From NCBI GenBank assembly GCA_049999725.1, contig JBNGIS010018615.1, positions 1 to 37,914 of the forward strand: a DNA stretch of 37,914 nt. Direction: 5' to 3'. Under the pieces are notes generated by a model. The model made no database searches and had not been told where the DNA came from. It saw only the letters and a list, made by a program, of their open reading frames with translations. The position numbers and the translations under genes are program-made. Shown here in pieces: positions 31,653 through 37,914 of this stretch. The stretch is from Haplomitrium mnioides (lineage: Eukaryota > Marchantiophyta > Haplomitriopsida > Calobryales). Position 1 is the stretch's first letter. The number at the start of each line of letters is the position of its first letter.

Positions 31653-31656
31653 CTTT
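31653..31656 (+). repeat. Target-site duplication CTTT, right copy (outer DNA transposon)
   Basis: Partner of 5207-5210. The chromovirus integrase sequence resumes within these bases. The frames of the two halves differ by one base, which I attribute to a later indel. Confidence 0.7.
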
Positions 31657-32308
31657 CTTTCTTGGATTAGATCAACATCCTCTTGCTTCTCATGGTTGGC
31701 TTTATTCTTCCTTCAACAATATTTCAAGTATTTCTATATTTTTGTCTCATTTATCTTTTTCTTTGCAAGATGTCTCTAACTATCTTGTTTTTGCTCAATC
31801 TCGGCAAAAACAAAATATCAATAATTATCATGGTGATTTGTCTTAAGTTTTAGATGACAAATTTATGCTCTTCACTCACATCTTCTATTGTCTTTATATA
31901 CTCAAGTCTGTGAGGTTTTTCCAACTTGGATTGGCATTTTCTCTACTTGCCAAGTTTTTTCTCTCATTCTTTACAAACTTGATCTTCCTCTCCATAAGAA
32001 TATTCATCTTTTGTTTCACATGTCTAAACTTAAACCTTTTATTCCTAGTCTATCTTCTTTTCCAAGCCGTGTTCAACTTCTCAAGCTATAATTCTTGATG
32101 ATCATAGAGAATATGGAGTAGATAGCACATTTTTGCCAGAAAACATTTCAAGCAAAAGCAACATAAAAAAAATTCAAAATAAGGTTTTGTGGAGAGGATA
32201 TCAGCTTCATGATGTTACTTGATAGTCTTGTTCTAACCTTGAGAATGCTCCTGATGTTATTCGATTATTTGAAAGTGGCTGCACTGGTGAGGACATTATT
32301 GATTAGAA
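31657..32308 (+). pseudogene. pol: Chromovirus pol, part 2: integrase C-terminus and chromodomain
   Basis: The frame shows LGLDQHPLASH, LSFSLQDVSNYLVFAQSRQK (in chromovirus integrases this region reads Q-A ... A-Q-x-R-Q-K), then, in a shifted frame, YKLDLP and FHMSKLKPFIPS, the conserved end of the integrase module. After it come ILDDHREYG, KVLWRGYQLHDVT and NLENAPDVIRLFE, which match a chromodomain (usual form I-L-D-x-R ... V-K-W-x-G-Y ... T-W-E-P ... N-L). The chromodomain directs integration toward methylated histone H3. Two adjacent stops replace the conserved tryptophan region after HDVT. The sequence ends at a TAG at about 32308. Confidence 0.85.
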
Positions 32309-32310
32309 TA

Positions 32311-32810
32311 TGAGAATTATGTAATAGTACAATTATGATGTTGTGATATTTGTAAGAAAATAGAGAGGAGTAAAAGGAATGGTAATGAGTAACAAAGTAG
32401 GATTACTTTCATTTTAGAGTTGAAATCATTTTAGTGAATTGGTGTAAGAATTACTTGCCTTTGAAGTTCCTTTTAAAAAGGTATGATAAGGTCACTTTAA
32501 AGGTTGAAATTGGAAGTGACTCGTAAGTCATGGAGGTAGGCCGATAACTTTTTCTCAAGTATAAATAGAAGGATGTCATTGCACAACTTCTCATTCTAGA
32601 GTTCTTCTCAATTAGTTTGAGCAGTCACTTGTGTCCTCTTTGTAGGATTGCCTTTTTGGTATTTTGGTTGTTTGCCTTCTTGGCATTTTGTTGACTTTGC
32701 CTATTGGTTGCTTGATATATTGGCATTTGGTTGATTAACTCTTTTAGAGTTATCTTTGAGTTATTACTCAATTGGAGTTAGTCTTTGAGTTCTTCTACAA
32801 ACTACCAAAA
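32311..32810 (+). repeat. 3' LTR of the chromovirus
   Basis: Begins shortly after the pol stop; the exact start is between 32311 and 32342 (TGTGATATT is one candidate) and the end is probably near 32800. The first 380 bp align with 37650-37914 at the right edge of the window, which defines it as a repeat. It holds a TATA box (TATAAATA at 32560-32567) and a T/G-rich leader with repeated TTGGCATTTTG-like motifs. Confidence 0.75.
32560..32567 (+). promoter_or_regulatory. TATA box in the chromovirus 3' LTR
   Basis: TATAAATAGAAGG occurs at the same place in both copies of this LTR (32560 and 37820), as expected for a conserved core promoter. Confidence 0.6.
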
Positions 32811-35800
32811 CGTAATGTCCATTAGTAACATCCAAATCAAATAACCCAATTACACATTCTTCAAACTTTTTGGTTTACTTTTTAGACTTCTTCAAAGTCT
32901 CAACATGTGGAGGGCTACTATTTAATATAAGTTGTACATTAGTCCTATAGGTTTTTGTTAGATCTACATACAACCTTACATTGTTTTCCATGCTTTGGTG
33001 GAAATAAACCTCCACATAATCACCAAAAAACCTTCATTAGAAAAAAAAACATCATATATGACCTATTACCTAATGTCACATTGTACTAAATGACCAAAAA
33101 CAAAGTTGATACAACACAAATGATCAAAAAATGATTGTTCAAAATGACCAATTGTCCAAGATTAATATTTGGTTGTTTTTTGTCATTTCAACTATTTGAC
33201 CAAAGTTACACAATTGATTGAAATAACCTTGACTCACATTTTGTTGTTATTTTGGAAGAAAAACTAGAAATAAGTGTAGAGAAAAATACAAAGATATGTC
33301 AATGTTTCACCACTTTAGTCTTTTTAGCCAAAAGTGACAAATAACTAGAAATGATTGCAATGACTTTTTTTACATTCTTGCTTTTCTTCTCAAATTCCCT
33401 TTTTGGTTCTTGTTTTTCTACTCAATTTCTTGCAAATGGCAAGAGATAGCTTGTTTCTTGAGTTTAGGAAGTATTCTTGATTTTTGGCAAATGACATGAG
33501 ACAAGTTTTCTTCTTGGGTTTAGAAAGCCTTATAGAGTTAAGGTCATAGAGCTCAATTGTATTTGAGACAGAATAGAGGTTGCAAAAGCATTGTAGAGTG
33601 ATTCAATAGTTGGTTCATAGAGAATGCTATTTATTTCAAAGTTGTCAAGCCTTGTTCAAGGTATTTTTAGGAGAATTCGATGTATTACTTAGGCTAATGT
33701 CATGTTGTGATTGTGTTCATCTAAGTGCAAAAGACATAAAAGATGCATGGTCGGAGCTTCTCGGACAAATTGTTAGAGTTATGGATATGGTAGGCTACCT
33801 AACTTGATATTGATCACATGTAGCTCTTAAGTAACAAAGTCCATGTTGGAGTGTGAAGTCATTCCTCTTTTCAATCTCCCATAGAAAGTGTAAATTCCAA
33901 GTGTTTCAACTTCCCAAAATTTGTAAGTTTGATTGCATATAGGGCATCATCTTTAGCCGTGGCAAGCAATTTGCATCAAAGAGGGTAAGGTTTGTGTTGG
34001 TTGCACTTGCGTTATGTAACGAGTCCAAAACTCTAAGAAACGAGCAAAAGGAAAAGAGAAAAATACCATCCACCCCTCACCAACTATGCAACGCTTGGAA
34101 GGGTTTAACAAAGATCAATTGCCTTGCTTTTTCTTCTTGAACGAACTAGTTAGTGTGCACATAGCAAACACAGTAGCTTGCCTTGCCTTTCTTGATCCAA
34201 ATAGAGTGCAACATTCTATTTCCATCAAAATAACAATACTTTTACATAGAATTCACATAAAGATTGGCTCTTTTTTGGATGTATATGCCACTTATACAAG
34301 AGGATATTTCTTCCAAAACCCGCACGTTTTTCACAAAGAAACACTATTATATTAGAGGTTTGAAATAGCCATTCTTTAACACAACACTCTATTTTGGATC
34401 CACATTTTATGACACCTCTTCGATTATACAAACCAAATTTTCAAGACTGGTGCATACATTTTGAGCCAAAGTTTTGCAAGTTGGTATAAGATACTAAAAC
34501 AATAGACAAAGCGTCAAGTTGCTCTTTTATCGGGAATGTTGTGCAGCTTGTGCTCCTTAATGGCTTCTCAAAAGAATAATGCTAATGAATAATAACTCTT
34601 GCCTTATATAAGGATCCCCCTCTCTCTATACAAGATCTCTCTATTTTTTATAGAGATCTTATTTTTTAAGCAGTAGCTCCTCTCTTTTATGGAGAATCTC
34701 TTCTTCCTTCTCTAAAGCACTTTAGAAAAAATACAACTTTGAGTTTGTTAAAGAAAAAAAAAGTAGATAAATTTGCTAGTAGTTGTTTAACTAGCTGCTA
34801 AGCATTTGCTATGAAATACATATGATAATTGTTTTAATTCTTGTTAACCTTTAAAAGTTAGCATTGCAAAAAAATGATACAGTTGTAGATAGCATAATGA
34901 TTGTGGTTTTTCGAAAGATAAAGATAATTGCTAGCTCTATGGATGGGATCATTCTCACTTTTGGCATTTGGAATAGAGAGAATGTATGTACAACATTATA
35001 TTTAGTGGAGGAGACTTCTATGACTATCAAGAATTACATGTATACAAGTTAAAATGTGAGCTCTTAAACTTGAATATTTTACAAAAAGAGCTACAATAAA
35101 TGATTACCATACAACTTTTAGGTTAGCTTTAACCTATATCCAACATTAGAAGTGGACAATTTTATTGCATGGGGAAGTAGTAGTGTTGTTGCTATGGTAT
35201 GTTGTTTATAGATCTATCGCTTAGTAACACCGTGATGCGGATTGTGTTCTTGGTCCTAGTGAGATTACAGTTGGTTTGGGACTTTTGTCAAGTTCTATTC
35301 TACTTCATTCTCCATTTGTAGATATATTTTTGTTTCTTGGTGTCCTCTAATTAGAAATATAGATTGTTTTGGTATTTTCTTATTGTCTACATCTATTAGT
35401 AAAAATATAGTTTATGCAATACTTACAAAGATATTCATGTTGCGCTAATAGAAATTTGATGGTTGACATCATGTCCATATTGATATGTTTCTCATTTCTC
35501 TACAATTTTGGAATTGCAAAGAACAGATGAATAATGGTGGGAAATCTGCAAATAACATCTCTCTATCTATAATGGTAATTGTGCCTTTGCATACTGTCTG
35601 GATTCTACTTTTTGTCTCTTAGATTGGTGTGTATCTCTTCTATATATCTTCCTATAATGATATACTATTAAACAAAATAGATCTATTATTTGTAGCTGTA
35701 AACTTCACTCTAGTGCTTGCAAATTAACAGAGTGCAATCCAATTGAATATAAAGACATAGAATAGATTTAAATTAAAGCATCAACTAGCCCAAAGGCGAC

Positions 35801-37645
35801 AAGAACCAAGATTGCAATAGACAAGTGGTAAGTAATGATTGTGTGGCAAAAGCAAGCAAGCCAAATCTTGTTAGTAGACCAATGTGCTCTTAACTATAAT
35901 CTGGCTTATAAATATAATGCTACAATAAAAATTATTTTTCAAGATTTGACTCTCAGAGTATTGAATAGAATTCATAAGTTGATGCTCCTATAGGTGAGTG
36001 GCAATCGTTGTTGGTGAGAATCTTATTGATTATTTTTGGTCTATGAATGAAAACCCTTTAGTCTCTCCACATCTTCATGGCTTTATGCTCCAACTTTAGT
36101 TGTGTTTTGTATACAAGTAGTCACCAATGGCGTGCTTCATATATTATATTCTAGGTTCAAATGGCCTTAAGAAAAATGGTTGATGCCACAAGTTGATGCT
36201 TAAGAGAGAGTAGGTGAACTTTGATTAGCTGGATTCTTGGAAGAGTGCTAGCCAACATCATGACTAAGTTTTCTGAATACGTCTAGAAAGTTGTAGAAAC
36301 TTAGTACAAAGATTGATCTGAACATGCTGCCAACAAACTAGTTGGAAATTGTAGCTGATTGGTCCAAAACTTTGTCCTCCGACAGCATGTTGAAAAGGCA
36401 GAACTCTACATGGTATGGTAGTTGTAGTGTGTGTTGATTTTTCCTAGAGTATTGCAACTTTGATTTATTTGTTTCTATGGTTTTTTTTACTCGTCACATT
36501 TTCAATACTCTAGTCTCTCCCCCTTAGATCCCAAAGTATGTTGGGAATAAGAAGATGATGGATCACTAATTGTAAAAACATTAGAAAACCCAACTATCAA
36601 GGTTTTCTTTGCTAGAAAACACTAGTTAGAATTGTGTTGGATAGATTTGACAACATAGTAGAGACAAAATAATTGGTAGGCTAATAAATGAATGTAATGA
36701 AATATGCAAGTGTACTGTTTGTTTCTTCAATCTTGGAAAAGAAAAATGTGTCTCATTTGATAACATGGAAGGAATTTGCCCAGTATTAACAATCCACTTG
36801 TAAGAGGGATTTGACTATATTCATTAGCTTTGGTTTCAATCCCAACTATCATTGGAATAGTAGTAAAAAGTACATCATGGCAAGCAAAGAGCTACAATGC
36901 AACGTAAGATGCAATTGTCTTAGCTAAGAGAAAGGTTCATTGAAGCGTAGAATCAAACTCAACATTGATTGTGCTTGGATTCACAATTATTATAGTTTGC
37001 AATTCTTGAGAAAAATTGGGTCTGTGGATGTTTATTTGAATTCAAACTTTATTTTTTTAATTTTTTGTGAGCGTCTACAATGAATTTATTGCAAGGATGT
37101 TTAGAGGAGAAAGTTGTTATGTTGAAGTTGATTATTGAGTTGGTTTCTATGTATATAGAGCTCAAAGAGCAATCATACAATGAAGGGAAATGGGGGAGAT
37201 CTTACAAAAATATAAAGAACATGTTTACAAAATGAGTGCCAATAACTATGATTGAGTTTCACTCAGCTGCTTATCAATCTACAGTATTAAATTTGTTTTT
37301 GCTAAGGAGCTGTTAAAGAGGTTTTCTTGTTTCAAAATGCACCATAGCAAGATATTTTATGAACTCTACCTCTTTTATTTATTTAAAAATTTATTGATAC
37401 TATCAATGAAAAGTATAATACATGGTGAACAACATCACAACATACTTTCTACAAATCTATGAGTGAAATAAAGAAGAGGGAAATAATTTTTGGAGTACTT
37501 GTAAGTGGATTCTAACAAGATGGGTAGCTTTGTGGCAAACACAGATGCTCACATTGTCAATGGATCTAAAGATGGGAAAATGTTTTTTCTTGAAACTTGT
37601 GGAGCAATCTATTATCTTATCTTTTAAAGCCCATGCTATAGTGGT
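32811..37645. other. Unassigned AT-rich region, no gene recognised
   Basis: I scanned both strands for retrotransposon, transposase and host-protein motifs and saw none. Open frames are short and have no domain-like sequence. A segment near 34590-34710 has a TATATAA sequence, C/T-rich blocks and an AGATCTCT/AGAGATCT inverted repeat, and could be a worn LTR or promoter. Short AATGACCAA-like motifs recur at 33090-33150. The region probably consists of old repeats beyond recognition by eye. Confidence 0.5.
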
Positions 37646-37649
37646 ATGT

Positions 37650-37914
37650 TTACTATAATAGTGCAAGTATAAGATTGTGCTATTCACAAGAAAATAAAGA
37701 GGAGTGAAGGAAGTGGTAGAGATTAGATTACTTACCTTCGAGGTCACTTTTAAAGTTTTAGGGTTGAAATTTTAAGTGACTTGTAGGTGAAGAAAGAGGG
37801 ATGACACCTTCTTCTTTGGTATAAATAGAAGGGCTTCCTAGCCCCACTCTTCATTTAGGAATTCCTCTCAATTCGATTTGGCTCTTTGGTTGTTTGGCTT
37901 TGGCTAGTAATTTT
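37650..37914 (+). repeat. Partial LTR of the same chromovirus family, running off the window
   Basis: Aligns with the first part of the LTR at 32311: AAGAAAATAAAGAGGAGTG against AAGAAAATAGAGAGGAGTA, the TTTTAAAG...GTTGAAATT block, and TATAAATAGAAGG at 37820-37832. It is in the same orientation as the chromovirus. It may be a solo LTR or the 5' LTR of a further element outside the window. Confidence 0.75.

Larger units (their letters stand above)
2246..32810 (+). mobile_element. Chromovirus-type Ty3/gypsy retrotransposon, split by a 26.4-kb nested insertion
   Basis: The outermost recognisable element. Its coding remnants are in the correct Ty3/gypsy order on the plus strand: gag tail, protease, reverse transcriptase, RNase H, integrase (2246-5210), then integrase C-terminus and chromodomain (31653-32308) and a 3' LTR. 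The halves match at a break inside the integrase core: the left part ends in the conserved AFYNNS/STGF region and the right part starts at the QHPL motif that normally follows within a few residues. Everything between (5211-31652) is an inserted DNA transposon with its own nested insertions. The 5' LTR and most of gag are missing or hidden behind the LINE. Confidence 0.85.

Noticed and set aside
33610-35052. Open frames of 60-90 codons
   Set aside because: No domain, no codon-like pattern and no repeat support; consistent with chance in AT-rich DNA.
35190-37330. Possible Ty1/copia or LINE coding remnants
   Set aside because: Trial translations in all frames around suggestive phrases gave no catalytic motif such as YxDD or the integrase DDE signature.

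Overview
The window is AT-rich eukaryotic nuclear DNA, almost certainly from a land plant with a large, repeat-packed genome. The evidence is a plant-type LINE, a chromodomain-bearing Ty3/gypsy chromovirus, and a second Ty3/gypsy family with very long LTRs whose primer-binding site resembles the tRNA-Asp site of Athila/Tat elements. I cannot name the species. A non-flowering lineage is possible but unproven. Every protein-coding region I can support is a decayed transposable-element gene. I found no intact host gene, rRNA, tRNA or CRISPR array, and there are two runs of N.

The layout is a nested set. (1) A 5'-truncated LINE ends at 2222 in a poly-A tail and abuts the gag remnant of a chromovirus (+). 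(2) The chromovirus runs from 2246 through protease, reverse transcriptase, RNase H and integrase, stops at 5210, and resumes about 26.4 kb later at 31653 with the integrase tail, a chromodomain and a 3' LTR. (3) The interruption (5211-31652) is an old DNA transposon with terminal inverted repeats starting AACARCC and a CTTT target duplication. (4) Inside that transposon lie a short-LTR retroelement fragment (6617-6916) and a minus-strand long-LTR gypsy element (about 6917-17689). The gypsy gag is itself split by an oppositely oriented solo LTR of its own family (10631-13571). (5) A younger, complete copy of the DNA transposon (18083-28726, 10,644 bp, AATA target duplication) is inserted in exon 2 of a gene of the older copy.

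The most interesting object is this DNA transposon family. The younger copy carries two divergent genes around an intergenic region of about 460 bp. Leftward is a long transposase-like gene with DDE/D-like motifs resembling the DUF7869 group. Rightward is a spliced gene whose last two exons look like a class-beta (permuted) N4/N6 DNA methyltransferase: a DPPY-like motif, then a KP motif, then a glycine-rich SAM-binding motif. Introns and subterminal regions are filled with CTATGCGCGCATAG / GTCCATGCGCGCATGGAC palindromes, which could be binding or methylation sites for the element's own proteins (inference). Both copies are now pseudogenes with stops and frameshifts.

Right of the chromovirus LTR, about 32.8-37.65 kb holds nothing I recognise. 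A second LTR of the same chromovirus family begins near 37650 and runs off the window.
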